From Chersky-840 sp963838775 (GTDB lineage: Bacteria > Actinomycetota > Acidimicrobiia > Acidimicrobiales > UBA8190): a stretch of DNA of 64,000 nt. Both the position numbers and the translations under genes were made by a program. This document shows positions 8,269 to 17,084 of the stretch, one piece after another; position 1 is the first letter of the stretch, and each line of letters opens with the position of its first letter. Below the pieces are notes generated by a model. That model did not search any database and was not told where the DNA came from. It was given only the letters and a program-made list of their open reading frames with translations. The stretch is from NCBI GenBank assembly GCA_963838775.1, contig CAWISP010000038.1:1-64000 (forward strand), written 5' to 3'.

Positions 8269-9276
8269 GTGCCGGCCAACGGTCCTGCCATGCAACACCA
8301 CGGTCCCGCGCCGACTCGGCACGGTCGGGCCCCGACGTCGACGCCACCTCGCTCCCGCACCAGGAGGGCACGACGGTGGCTGGCGGGGGTCGCCGTCATG
8401 GCGGCGGCTGGGGGGCTGACCGCGGCCGGCGCCACGCCGGCGTCGGCGGCCACCCCCAGCCAGACGGGCTACTACGTCGTCGGGGCCAATGGCGGCGTCT
8501 TCGGGTTCGGCGGGGCCGCGCTGTACGGCTCCCCGGCGGCGTCAGGGACGACCCTCGGCGCACCGGTCATCGGCATCGCCGAGACGTCGACGGGCAAGGG
8601 CTACTGGCTCGTGGGTGCCGACGGCGGCATCTTCACCTACGGCGATGCCGGCTACTTCGGGTCGGTCCCGGCCGTCACCACCAAGAAGCTCGCCGCGCCG
8701 ATCGTCGGCGTGGCGTCGACGTCGGACTCCAAGGGCTACTGGCTCGTGGGTGCCGACGGCGGCGTGTTCGCCTTCGGCGACGCCGGCTACTTCGGTTCTC
8801 TGCAGGCCCTGCACGTGACGCCGGCTGCTCCCATCGTGGGCATCGCCCCCACGCCCACCGGCAAGGGCTACTGGCTCGTCGGTGCCGACGGCGGCGTGTT
8901 CGCCTTCGGCGACGCCGCCTACTCCGGCAACGTCCCCACGCTCCTCGGGGCGCCCGCACCGTCACCCATCGTCGGGATCGCCGCCACCCCCGACGGCGGG
9001 GGCTATTGGATCGTCCAGAACGACGGGGCCGTCTCGCGCTTCGGTGACGCCGGGTTCTTCGGGTCCACCCTGACCACCGGCGTCGTGCCCAGCGCGCCGG
9101 TGGTCGGCATCGTGGCCACCCCCGACGCCAAGGGCTACTGGCTCGTCGGTGCCGACGGCGGCGTGTTCACCTTCGGCGACGCCGCCTACTTCGGCTCGGT
9201 CCCCGCCGAGCTCGCCACCGGCGGCGTGACCCTGGCCGCGCCGGTCTCGATCGTGGGTCTGGCGCTCACACCCTGA
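8269..9276 (+). CDS. secreted protein with GYWLVGADGGVF repeats
   Basis: A 335-aa exported protein. GTG at 8269 follows an excellent ribosome-binding site (GAAGAGGAG, 6-nt spacing). An Arg-rich n-region and a hydrophobic stretch (about 37-57) end in a signal-peptidase site near TPASA. The mature part is made of about seven repeats of roughly 38-45 aa with the core GYWLVGADGGVFxFGDAxYFGS, each followed by an IVGIA strand. The pattern suggests a beta-propeller or similar all-beta fold; the repeats recur in many secreted proteins of Acidimicrobiia, but I know of no demonstrated function. The fifth repeat (GYWIVQNDGAVSRFGDA) diverges from the rest. It is followed by a strong hairpin terminator and is convergent with pstB. 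Confidence 0.8.
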   Translation: MPANGPAMQHHGPAPTRHGRAPTSTPPRSRTRRARRWLAGVAVMAAAGGLTAAGATPASAATPSQTGYYVVGANGGVFGFGGAALYGSPAASGTTLGAPVIGIAETSTGKGYWLVGADGGIFTYGDAGYFGSVPAVTTKKLAAPIVGVASTSDSKGYWLVGADGGVFAFGDAGYFGSLQALHVTPAAPIVGIAPTPTGKGYWLVGADGGVFAFGDAAYSGNVPTLLGAPAPSPIVGIAATPDGGGYWIVQNDGAVSRFGDAGFFGSTLTTGVVPSAPVVGIVATPDAKGYWLVGADGGVFTFGDAAYFGSVPAELATGGVTLAAPVSIVGLALTP

Positions 9277-9327
9277 GCGGTCGACCGGCGCGAGGCTCGG
9301 CCCCCCCGTCCCGAGCCGGTCGACCGC
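9277..9327. terminator. bidirectional hairpin terminator
   Basis: GCGGTCGACCGGC (9277-9289) and its perfect reverse complement (9315-9327) form a 13-bp stem just after the stop of the plus-strand repeat-protein gene and 35 nt from the end of convergent pstB. There is no T-tract, so if it terminates it is of the GC-rich actinobacterial type. Confidence 0.65.
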
Positions 9328-9362
9328 AGTTCACGGCGCGACGACCCGGGCCGTCGGGAACC

Positions 9363-10220
9363 TCAGCCCACCTCGCCCGACACGTACGCCCTCGTCCGGG
9401 GGTCGCGCGGCGAGTCGAAGATCATCTTCGTCGCGCCGTACTCGACGAGCTCACCGGTGGAACGGTCCTCTCCGAGGAGGAAGAAGGCCGTGTAGTCCGA
9501 CACCCGGGTGGCCTGGAACATGTTGTGGGTCACGAGGCCGATGGTGACGTCGGTGGCGAGGTGCGTGATGAGCTCCTCGATCTTGGCCGTGGCGATGGGG
9601 TCGAGCGACGAGCACGGCTCGTCCATGAGCAGCACCTCGGGCTCGACCGCCAGGGCGCGGGCGATGCACAGCCGCTGCTGCTGGCCCCCCGACAGCTTCA
9701 CCGCCGGCGAGTTGAGGCGGTCCTTGACGAGGTCCCACAGCGCGGCGTGGTGCAGGGCGGCCTCGGCCGCCTCGCGGAGAACCGACTTCGAACGCACCCC
9801 GTTGAGCCGCAGTCCCGCCACCACGTTGTCGAAGATGCTCATGGTGGGGAATGGGTTCGGACGCTGGAAGACCATGCCCACCCGGCTGCGCACGAGCTCG
9901 GCCTGGGTGTCGCGGGCGTAGACGTCGAGGTCGCCGACGAGCACCTGCCCGGTCACCTTGCCCCCGGTGTCGTCGTGCAGCCGGTTGATGGCCCGCAAGA
10001 TGGTGGTCTTGCCGCACCCGGAGGGTCCCACGAGCGCCGTGACGCGGTGGCGGACGAGGTCGAGGGTGACGTCGCGCACCACTTGGTGCTTTCCGAACGA
10101 GACGTTGACGCCGCGCAGCGACACCGCCGCCGTCATGTCCGACGGGGCGTCCGGCCGGTCGTGGCGCTGCGGATCTGTCCCCGATGACATTTCCGCGCTC
10201 GTGGTGATGTCGATCGTCAT
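9363..10220 (-). CDS. pstB: phosphate ABC transporter ATP-binding protein
   Basis: The ATPase subunit (285 aa) of the high-affinity phosphate importer. Walker A GPSGCGKTT, signature LSGGQQQR and Walker B VLLMDEPCSSLDPIAT are all intact, and the Q-loop segment VGMVFQRPNPFPTMSIFDNV is diagnostic of PstB. A 30-residue hydrophilic N-terminal extension precedes the core. It is the last gene of the minus-strand pstS-pstC-pstA-pstB order, 41 nt after pstA. No phoU is seen next to it, unlike in many bacteria. Confidence 0.97.
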   Translation of the reverse strand: MTIDITTSAEMSSGTDPQRHDRPDAPSDMTAAVSLRGVNVSFGKHQVVRDVTLDLVRHRVTALVGPSGCGKTTILRAINRLHDDTGGKVTGQVLVGDLDVYARDTQAELVRSRVGMVFQRPNPFPTMSIFDNVVAGLRLNGVRSKSVLREAAEAALHHAALWDLVKDRLNSPAVKLSGGQQQRLCIARALAVEPEVLLMDEPCSSLDPIATAKIEELITHLATDVTIGLVTHNMFQATRVSDYTAFFLLGEDRSTGELVEYGATKMIFDSPRDPRTRAYVSGEVG

Positions 10221-10261
10221 CTCCGTACTCCGATGGGCCGGACCATCCTACGCGGTCTCAT

Positions 10262-11198
10262 TCAGCGGGCTTGACGGTTCAGGCGGCCGGACACCAGCCG
10301 GGCCACCACGCTGAGCACGAGCACCAGCACGAGGAGAACGAAGGCCGTTCCCCAGGCGATGAGCTGCGCGTCGGGAAAGGGCTGGTTGGCATTGCTGTAG
10401 ATCGTGAGCGACAACGCCCCCATGGGCTGGAGGGGGTTCGTGACCAACGCCGAGGCTCCCAGGATGGTGACGAACAACGGAGCGGTCTCGCCCACGGCCC
10501 GAGCCACCGCCAGGAGGTTGCCGGTCACGAGCCCGGGCAATGCGCCGCGCAGAACGACCGAGCGCACCACACGGGAGCGGCGCACCCCGAGGGCCAGACC
10601 CGCCTCCCACAGGTCGCGCGGCACCGACCGCATGGCGGCTTCGCTGGCGCGGATGACGATTGGCAGCATGAGCACCGCCAAGGCGAAGCTCCCCGCCAAA
10701 CCCGAGAAGTGGCCGATGAGCGAGCCGGGCCCGATGAGCACGGCATAGGCGAAGACCCCGAGGGCGATCGACGGCACCCCGGTGAGCACGTCCGCCCCGA
10801 ACCGAAGCGCACCGGCGAGCCGGCCCCGGCGTTCGACGAGGAACAGGGCGCACATCGTTCCGACCGGCACGGCGATGGCGGCGGCCAGGCCCACGATGAT
10901 CACCGACCCCACGATGGCGCTCGAGATGCCGTTGTCCGGAATGCCCGGTCCCGTGGGGATGTGGGTGAGGAAGGTCCACGAGATGGCGCGGATGCCGCGG
11001 CTCGTCGTGTACGCCACCGAGCGCGATCAGCGGCGCCAGGGAGATGGCCACGGCCACCACACACAACCCGACGGCGATGCGTCCGACGGCCCGCCGTCGG
11101 GCCAACGAGCGCCGCGCCGACTCGCGCACGAACTCGCGTCGCGTGCCGATGGCATCGGTCAAGTCGTTGGATTCGGCGGGGAGAACGGTCAGGCTCAC
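10262..11198 (-). pseudogene. pstA: phosphate ABC transporter permease PstA, apparent frameshift
   Basis: The second membrane subunit of the phosphate importer. The N-terminal part begins with GTG at 11198, overlapping the pstC stop as GTGA, and reads the first membrane helix ending SLAPLIALGG. At about 11018 the frame must shift by one base: dropping one C of the CC pair gives ALVAYTTSRGIRAISW, and the downstream frame continues through the remaining helices and the cytoplasmic coupling loop ALGVRRSRVVRSVVLRGALPG to the stop at 10262. The full product would be about 311 aa. Since it lies in the middle of an otherwise intact pst operon, a sequencing or assembly error is the likeliest cause. 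Confidence 0.88.
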
Positions 11199-12193
11199 GA
11201 CGTGGCTCCGACGGCGCGCAACCTCCGGCGCAACAGGAGCTGACCCCCGACGTTGACGAGAGCGGTGATGGCGAGCAACACCACCACGAGGCCGATGACC
11301 GAGCTCTTGTCGAGCCCGGGATTGGCCTCGCCGAAGCTGTTGATGATGGCGGACCCGAGCGTGGCCCCGGGGGCGAGCAACGAGTGGGGGAGGGCGTTGT
11401 TGTTCCCGATGACGAGGGCGACGGCGATGGTCTCACCCAGCGCACGGCCCATGGCGAGGATGACAGCCGCCTCGATCCCGGTACGCGCCCCGGGCACCAC
11501 GGCGGTCCGCACCACCTGCCAGCGCGTCGCGCCCAGAGCCCGGGCCGCCTCGCGGTCCTCGCTGGCCACGCCCGCGAGCGCGGTGCGCGACAGCGCCACG
11601 ATGGTGGGAAGGATCATGACGGCCAGGACGGTGCCGGCGAGCAGCATGCTCGGCCCGTAGGCGGGGCCGTGGAAGAACCACTCCAGAACGGGGATCTTCT
11701 TCAGGAACGGCTCGACGTGACGGGCGAAGACCGGCGACAGCACGAGCAGCCCCCACAGGCCCACCACGATGCTCGGTACCGCCGCGATGAGGTCGATCAG
11801 CACCGATAGCGGCCCGGCCAGCCATTTGGGGGCGAGCTCGGAGAGGAAGGCGGCGGTGCCCACGCCGATCGGCACGGCGAGGACGATCGCCACCCCGGTG
11901 GTGATGAGCGTCCCGATGATGTAGATCCCGGTCGGGTAGATGTCCTTGGTGGCGTTGTAGGTCCCCGACCACAGAAAGCTCAGTCCCGAGTGGCCGAAGG
12001 CCTGGCTCGCCGAGCCCACCAGGCTGACCACGAGGCCGATCACGATGACGGCGAAGATCGTGGCCCCGGTCCAACGCAAGATGGCGTAGGCGCGGCCTCC
12101 GGGCCGGGCCCACCGTCGTTGCAGACCGTTCTTGACGCCCGGGACCGGGCTGAGGCGCGGCGGGGGGACCTCTTCGAGCAGCGTCGTACTCAT
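11195..12193 (-). CDS. pstC: phosphate ABC transporter permease
   Basis: A 332-aa inner-membrane permease with about six transmembrane helices (first at about 37-60) and the coupling loop ALGATRWQVVRTAVVPGARTGI followed by AMGRALGETIAV, characteristic of PstC. It pairs with PstA to form the phosphate channel. Its stop overlaps the pstA start by four bases (GTGA), indicating translational coupling, and it starts 28 nt after pstS. Confidence 0.96.
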   Translation of the reverse strand: MSTTLLEEVPPPRLSPVPGVKNGLQRRWARPGGRAYAILRWTGATIFAVIVIGLVVSLVGSASQAFGHSGLSFLWSGTYNATKDIYPTGIYIIGTLITTGVAIVLAVPIGVGTAAFLSELAPKWLAGPLSVLIDLIAAVPSIVVGLWGLLVLSPVFARHVEPFLKKIPVLEWFFHGPAYGPSMLLAGTVLAVMILPTIVALSRTALAGVASEDREAARALGATRWQVVRTAVVPGARTGIEAAVILAMGRALGETIAVALVIGNNNALPHSLLAPGATLGSAIINSFGEANPGLDKSSVIGLVVVLLAITALVNVGGQLLLRRRLRAVGATS

Positions 12194-12221
12194 GGGGTCG
12201 CCCGAGGTCCCGACCCGGTGC

Positions 12222-13562
12222 CTACGAGGTGAACAGGGGCTTGCCCGCCGAGTTCTCGAGTGTCAACAGGGTCTGGTGCGCGAGCGCCACCACGTTGGCG
12301 GGTAGGGGCGAGTACCCGAGGGCGTTGGCCTGCTGCTGGCCAGTCGTGGTGACCCAGTCGAAGAGCTTGCCGAGAGCGACACCTTGGCTGGTGTTGGACT
12401 GCTTCTGGTAGAGCAGCGTCCAACTGAAGTTGGCCAGCGGGTAGGTGGCCGCCCCGCCCCCGTTGACGATGTTGAAGTTCGTGGCGCTCAACGTCGTGGC
12501 TTGGGACCCGGCCGCGGCGATCGACGACTGCGACGGCTTCACGTAGCTCCCCGCCGCGTTCTTGAGCGCGGCGTTGGTGAATCCCGCCTGCAGGGAGTAG
12601 GCGTACTCGACGTACCCGATGGCCCCCGGGGTCTGCTGGATGAACCCCGCCACCCCCGTGTTGAGCTGTTCGCCGATTCCGACGTTGGTGATGGGCCACT
12701 TGGTCGACGCCGTCGTCCCCGCCGCCGAGCCCGTCCACGTCGATCCGCCCGTGTCGATCAGGTACTGGTCGAGGTCATAACCCGGACCCGACGAGTCGGC
12801 CCGGCGCACCGGCACGATGGTGGTGGACGGAAGGTTCACGCCCGGGTTGAGCGCGGTGATGGCCGAGTCGTTCCACTTGGTGATCTTGCCGAGATAGATC
12901 CCCGCCAAGGTGGGGCCGTCGAGCTTCAGGCCCGCCGCCACGCCGGGCAGGTTGTAGCTGATGGCGACGCCTCCGAGGTCGACGGGCACCTGCACGATGT
13001 TGCCCCCCGTGCCCGAGGCCGGCGTCTTGATGGGGATCTCCGAGTCGCCGAAGCTCACGGTGTTCTGCTCGATGTCGGTGACGCCCACGCTGCTGCCGGC
13101 CGGGGAGTAGTTGACGCTGACGCCCTTGTTCGCCTGGCTGTAGTAGTAGAAGACGCGGGTGAAGAAGGGCTGGATCGAGTTCGCCCCCGCGCCCGAGGCC
13201 TTGAACGACGGCGACTGGGTGTCACACGTGGCGCTCAGAGGTCCACCCGACGCCGAGCACGCCGAGCTCGTCGCCTTGGGCGGCGTCGTGGCGACGGTGT
13301 GGACCGCCGGGGCGGCCGTCGTCGTCGGTGCCGCCGCCACAGGCGACGTGGTGGTGAGGGCCGGGCTGGTCGTCGTGGTCGACACTGTCGTCTTCTGCGT
13401 CTTCTTCTTCGCCGCGGTGGGCGTCGAGCTGCACGCCGCCGCGACAAGGGCCAGCGCGCCCAGCGCCAGCGCCAGCGTCGACCAGCGGTGCAGGGAACGG
13501 CGCGACACGTCGCGACCGGCGTGATTGTCTCGGGCTCGGCGTGAATCCGCACCTCGGTGCAC
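12222..13562 (-). CDS. pstS: phosphate-binding lipoprotein
   Basis: A 446-aa extracellular phosphate receptor. GTG at 13562 follows GAGGAGA (5-nt spacing). The N-terminus is a lipoprotein signal (LALALGALALVAAAC, Cys about 44), followed by a Thr/Pro-rich tether to about residue 100 that should reach across the wall. The binding domain shows NYSPAGSSVGV, FGDSEIPI, RRADSSGPGYDLDQYL and GAIGYVEYAY, all at the usual PstS phosphate-binding positions. It heads the pst operon and is divergent from the Rrf2 regulator. Phosphate-starvation control is expected for the family, but no clear PHO-box direct repeats were recognised upstream. Confidence 0.96.
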   Translation of the reverse strand: MHRGADSRRARDNHAGRDVSRRSLHRWSTLALALGALALVAAACSSTPTAAKKKTQKTTVSTTTTSPALTTTSPVAAAPTTTAAPAVHTVATTPPKATSSACSASGGPLSATCDTQSPSFKASGAGANSIQPFFTRVFYYYSQANKGVSVNYSPAGSSVGVTDIEQNTVSFGDSEIPIKTPASGTGGNIVQVPVDLGGVAISYNLPGVAAGLKLDGPTLAGIYLGKITKWNDSAITALNPGVNLPSTTIVPVRRADSSGPGYDLDQYLIDTGGSTWTGSAAGTTASTKWPITNVGIGEQLNTGVAGFIQQTPGAIGYVEYAYSLQAGFTNAALKNAAGSYVKPSQSSIAAAGSQATTLSATNFNIVNGGGAATYPLANFSWTLLYQKQSNTSQGVALGKLFDWVTTTGQQQANALGYSPLPANVVALAHQTLLTLENSAGKPLFTS

Positions 13563-13623
13563 GGGTTCTCCTCTCGAGGCGTGAAGAGACCCCCCTCACA
13601 CACCGATCCAAGTTAATACATGG

Positions 13624-13636
13624 ATTTCATAGAAAT
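13624..13636. promoter_or_regulatory. AT-rich palindrome between pstS and rrf2-like gene
   Basis: ATTTCATAGAAAT is a perfect inverted repeat (5-bp arms, 3-bp spacer) in a short AT-rich island, 62 nt upstream of pstS and about 185 nt upstream of the Rrf2 start. It is a plausible operator or part of the divergent promoters. A related ATTTC...TAGAAATAC arrangement occurs at 8184-8207. Confidence 0.4.
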
Positions 13637-13820
13637 ACTAGGCTGGAGGATCGGGGTCGTCCAGCCCGGGCCGGGTGCCGGGGGTTGCTCGAGCCGGGCG
13701 CGTCGGGCGCACCCCGGCGGGCAGCCGCGGCTGCGTTCGGGTGTGCCCGGGCCGGGCCGGAACGGCTCTGTCCGTGCTGAGGCTGGGCGGGGGGGCCTGG
13801 GGAAGGGCAGAATCCGGACC

Positions 13821-14276
13821 GTGCACATTCCCGCCAAGGTTGATTACGGCATGCGGGCCCTCCTGGCGCTCGCCGATCGCAAGGAACCGGCCACGGCTGA
13901 GGCCCTCGCCGACGCCCAGCGGCTCCCGGCCCGATTTCTCGGGGCCATCCTCATCGAGCTGCGACGAGCCGGCATCGTCTCCAGCCAGCGGGGCTCGGAG
14001 GGTGGCTACCGACTGGCCCGGCCGGCCAAGGAGATCAGCGTGGCGGATGTCATGCGCGCCCTCGACGGGCCCCTGGCCGAGGTGCGGGGGTTGCGCCCCG
14101 AAGCAGCGCACTACGACGGAGCGGCCGAGCACCTGCAAGACGTGTGGGTGGCGGTGCGCGCCAGCCTGCGCAACGTGCTCGAACGGGTGAGCCTCGAAGA
14201 CGTCGTGGCCGGGCGCCTGCCGAGATCGGTCGCCAAGCTGACCGAGGACCCCGACGCCTGGGCCCCGCGCCGCTGA
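13821..14276 (+). CDS. Rrf2-family transcriptional regulator
   Basis: A 151-aa winged-helix DNA-binding protein. The N-terminal wHTH reads VHIPAKVDYGMRALLALAD, then LPARFLGAILIELRRAGIVSSQRGSEGGYRLARP, which is the Rrf2 helix-turn-helix and wing. The C-terminal dimerisation helix follows. The three cysteines that bind Fe-S in IscR or NsrR are absent, so it resembles CymR-like, cluster-free members linked to sulfur metabolism. GTG at 13821 matches the family N-terminus. It is divergent from pstS but separated by about 260 bp; whether it controls pst genes, itself or sulfur genes is not shown. Confidence 0.85.
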   Translation: MHIPAKVDYGMRALLALADRKEPATAEALADAQRLPARFLGAILIELRRAGIVSSQRGSEGGYRLARPAKEISVADVMRALDGPLAEVRGLRPEAAHYDGAAEHLQDVWVAVRASLRNVLERVSLEDVVAGRLPRSVAKLTEDPDAWAPRR

Positions 14277-14323
14277 ACCACGAAGGCCGCCAACGCCTCA
14301 CCGTGTCGGCGGCGAGGCGACCT

Positions 14324-15241
14324 TCAGGCCGACTCGCCCAGTGCCCGCGGCTCGGTGCCGTCGCCCCAGGTGTCGTCGAGGAACTCGGCGATCTCCGCCG
14401 TCAGCCTGTCGGGGGCCAGCCGGAGCTCGAAGATCGATCGAGCCTCGACGAGCTTGGCGTGCTGGAGCTGTCGGGTGAGGTGGTCGGCGTCGGTGAAGGG
14501 GTGGATGAAGTCGATCTTGTGCCCGATGACGAGCGCCGGCACCTCGATGGCGTGGCGCGCCTCGTAGGTCGGGGTGACGGGACCGACGAGCATGCCGTGC
14601 AGGACCGCGGCGATCTCCTCGGGCTCGGCGCTGATCATCGTCACCACGCTGTCGAGGGGGGCGACGGTGGTCCGGGGCAGGCGCCGCGCCAGCGACGCCA
14701 CGACGCGCACGAGCGGGGCCGCGTAGTGGACGCCGAGGAGCATCGGGAGGAACACGAGGGCGGCGCCGGGCACGGCCCACTCGAGGACGGGCATCTCGAT
14801 GAGGAGTCCCCGCACCCGGTCCGGGGCCTGGACCGCCACCTGGAGGCTCACGTTGGCGCCGAGTGAGACCCCCCCGACGACGGCCTCGTCGATGCCGAGC
14901 TCGTCGAGCAGCGCCACCACGTACCGTGCGTAGGAGTCCATGCGGTGGGCCGACGCATGCCGGGGCTTGTCCGACCCTCCGTGGCCGGGCAGGTCGAGGA
15001 GGACCACCTCGAACCCCCGGTCGGCGAGATCGGCGGCCAGGCGCCGGCTGAGCTGGTTGTCGAGCAACAGGCCGTGGAGGAACACGAGGACCCGCGAGCC
15101 CTCGCCGTGGCGCTCGTAGTGCAAGCGCAGCCCCTCGACCTCGAAACTGCCCTCCTCGAAGGGCCGTCGCTCGAAGAGCCCGGTCACCCACGAGATGGGA
15201 GCGAGGCCCAGGAGACCTCCGGCCACCGACCCGGAGGGCAC
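14324..15241 (-). CDS. alpha/beta-hydrolase fold protein
   Basis: A 305-aa cytoplasmic alpha/beta hydrolase. The oxyanion segment FLHGLLLDNQ, the DLPGHGGSDKP strand and the nucleophile elbow GGVSLGAN (Ser in GxSxG) are present. An acid residue lies in the VIGHKIDFIHPF segment, followed by a candidate catalytic His. The first 30 residues (SVAGGLLGLAPISWVTGLFERRP) are hydrophobic and may form a membrane-associated helix. It is convergent with the Rrf2 gene. Esterase, lipase-like or C-C hydrolase activity is possible; the substrate is unknown. Confidence 0.85.
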   Translation of the reverse strand: MPSGSVAGGLLGLAPISWVTGLFERRPFEEGSFEVEGLRLHYERHGEGSRVLVFLHGLLLDNQLSRRLAADLADRGFEVVLLDLPGHGGSDKPRHASAHRMDSYARYVVALLDELGIDEAVVGGVSLGANVSLQVAVQAPDRVRGLLIEMPVLEWAVPGAALVFLPMLLGVHYAAPLVRVVASLARRLPRTTVAPLDSVVTMISAEPEEIAAVLHGMLVGPVTPTYEARHAIEVPALVIGHKIDFIHPFTDADHLTRQLQHAKLVEARSIFELRLAPDRLTAEIAEFLDDTWGDGTEPRALGESA

Positions 15242-15480
15242 CGAGTCGGCGTCGGGTTCGGAGCCCTCGGTGTCGGCGCCCTCCCCCTCGGGTTCGGGGC
15301 GGGCGTGGCGGCGCGCGCAGCACGAGACGAAGTCGAACCACCCAGCCCGGCCCCCACGGTCACCACGCCGTCGACGTTACCCGGGGCCGATTCGGGCCCG
15401 CATTTCTCGTTCTCATTGTTTTGGCGTCTCCGCGGGCTTCCTCGGGGCGTCTCGGCGCCGTTGGACGGCCTCGGTCTGAA

Positions 15481-16251
15481 TCAGATCAGCCCCAGTCGGC
15501 GCGAGCACGCCGGCCACTGGCCCCAACCGCTCCTGGCCTGGAGCTTCTGCGCAGCTTGGTCCTGGACGGCCGGGGTGGCGGCCGACGGCAGGCCCGCATA
15601 GCCCAGTCCGTGCCACGTCCCCGCCGAGAACTGGTAGGCGCCGTAGTAACCGTTGCCCGTGTCGTCGGCGTAGTTGCCGCCCGACTCGCACTGTCGCAAC
15701 AACGCCCACACCCCACCACTGGCCGCAGTCGTGGCCGGCGCCACGGGCCGGACCGGGGTGGCGGCGGGGTGGGACGCGGCGGCCGCCGGCGCGGGAGCCG
15801 GGACCGGCTTCGGGGCCGGAGCCGGGGCCGGTGCCGGTGCCGAGGGCGGCGGCGGTGCGTGGGCCTGTTGGTAGGCGGTCCAGGCGGCGAGCATCGTCAC
15901 GAAGCGCGTCCCGGCGGGACGCAACAGCCCGATGTGGGTGTCCTCTCCCTCGGCCGACGACACCGGGGAGGACGGCGAGGGATTCGGCGCCGACACCAGG
16001 TGGATGGTGCCCAGGGTTCGATCGGTCCAGGCCAGCCGCAGCAGGCCGATGGGGGACTCCTCGCCGAGGGCGAGGGCGGTGGGCTCGTGATCGGCGGTCA
16101 AGGTCGCCGATGCGAGTTGCGTGCCGGTCCCACCGAGGTGGGTACCGGCGATCTGATGATGATGATGGTGAGGAGAACTCGGCGACGAGTGTAAAAAGCT
16201 CATGCCGAGCAGCACGGCGGGGACAACGCCAAAGAGTCGGTGATTCCGCAT
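15481..16251 (-). CDS. secreted Rpf-like transglycosylase
   Basis: A 256-aa exported cell-wall enzyme related to resuscitation-promoting factors, which cleave peptidoglycan and promote regrowth from dormancy. The N-terminus has a short hydrophobic signal (LFGVVPAVLLGMSF) followed by a His run. A Pro/Ala-rich linker (about 135-175) precedes the C-terminal Rpf domain (about 180-256), with the catalytic Glu in RQCESGGNYADD and the conserved second Cys in WGQWPACS forming the expected disulfide. The middle region (about 40-130) is unrecognised. Some actinobacterial rpf genes carry a c-di-AMP riboswitch upstream; I could not convincingly fold one here. Confidence 0.88.
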   Translation of the reverse strand: MRNHRLFGVVPAVLLGMSFLHSSPSSPHHHHHQIAGTHLGGTGTQLASATLTADHEPTALALGEESPIGLLRLAWTDRTLGTIHLVSAPNPSPSSPVSSAEGEDTHIGLLRPAGTRFVTMLAAWTAYQQAHAPPPPSAPAPAPAPAPKPVPAPAPAAAASHPAATPVRPVAPATTAASGGVWALLRQCESGGNYADDTGNGYYGAYQFSAGTWHGLGYAGLPSAATPAVQDQAAQKLQARSGWGQWPACSRRLGLI

Positions 16252-16852
16252 CTTGTGCCTCCTTGAAGTTCACGGGATCCCCGTAGGGCTCCAGGTGGGC
16301 TTGGGAATGCGGGTGGCCCGTCTTGTCGTGCATTCGTCTCGCGGAGCCGGCGCCGGGAAGGGCGGGCGGCCCTGGACTGACTGGCTGTCCGAACGAGGTG
16401 CTGACGGAGCGACCCGGGGTTCTGGCGTTAGGCACTTCCTCCTCTGGATGGGCGTCGACGATCGACAGTGCAGGCAGGGTGGCGCCGGACAGCGCGAAGA
16501 CCGGGACCCCGGGCGCGCGGCGGCGCAAGGGGACGAAACGGTTCCGGGGCGGTCCACATGAGCAGGGCCTCTGGGGCCCGGGCGACAGCCTCCGCTGCTG
16601 TCGCATGGACTCTGCCGATGGCTTGAGTGGGAACGAATGTAAGCGCTTGCGCGTCGGCGCACAAGCTCATCCGGGCTCCCCGGCATTCCGCGCCCGTCGG
16701 GCGATCGCCACCGTGACCAGCGGAAATCCCCTCTGAACAGGGGCTTTCGCTCCAATTTGACACGGGCGGTGGGGGTCTTGACGCCCTGTCAGATTTCTGC
16801 GGGAAATCGGGTCCGCGGCACGACGCGGACTCCTCGGTAGCGTTTCGGTCCT
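16252..16852. other. 600-bp intergenic region, likely rpf leader
   Basis: The space between the Rpf-like gene (minus) and the zinc-ribbon gene (plus) holds no convincing gene. The minus strand ends with a clear ribosome-binding site (AAGGAGG, 16258-16264) for the Rpf gene. A stretch around 16385-16415 reads CCGTCAGCACCTCG on the minus strand, faintly like the 3' core of the c-di-AMP riboswitch, but the rest of the fold was not found. TTGACA occurs at 16757-16762 on the plus strand without a good -10. Confidence 0.5.
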
Positions 16853-17026
16853 ATGACAGCTGCCACCCCCCGCGCGCCAGCAGGACCCTCTGTGACCGAC
16901 CGGAAGGACCCCGCCGACCTGTCGACGCGGTGCATGGCGTGTGGCGAGCCGATGCGGCCCGAGCATGCGCACTACCGGTGCCCGAGCTGTGGCTGGCGCG
17001 ACTCCTGCTGCGACGGCCCTTACTGA
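16853..17026 (+). CDS. 57-aa zinc-ribbon protein
   Basis: A very small protein from ATG at 16853 (MTAATPRAPAG) to TGA at 17024-17026. After a 25-residue flexible N-terminus it has CMACGEPM and, 17 residues on, YRCPSCGWRDSCCDGPY, so two CxxC pairs plus an adjacent CC at the end. This should bind one zinc as a ribbon. An internal GTG at 16892 is an alternative start. The ending resembles small uncharacterised proteins seen in other Actinobacteria. It stands alone, convergent with surE. Function unknown; nucleic-acid or protein binding is typical of such ribbons. Confidence 0.7.
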   Translation: MTAATPRAPAGPSVTDRKDPADLSTRCMACGEPMRPEHAHYRCPSCGWRDSCCDGPY

Positions 17027-17084
17027 TCCCGATCAGGGACCGACCGCCGACCGGCGACGAATCCCGGGCGGGGACCGATCTGGG

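Noticed and set aside
16260..16760. c-di-AMP (ydaO-type) riboswitch upstream of the Rpf-like gene
   Set aside because: Only a short CCGTCAGC-ACCTCG resemblance was found; the other conserved blocks and pseudoknot partners could not be placed. A covariance-model search would decide.
16428..16763. 111-codon minus-strand frame upstream of the Rpf-like gene
   Set aside because: No conserved features, no good ribosome-binding site, and a plausible continuation only in another frame; more likely leader DNA.
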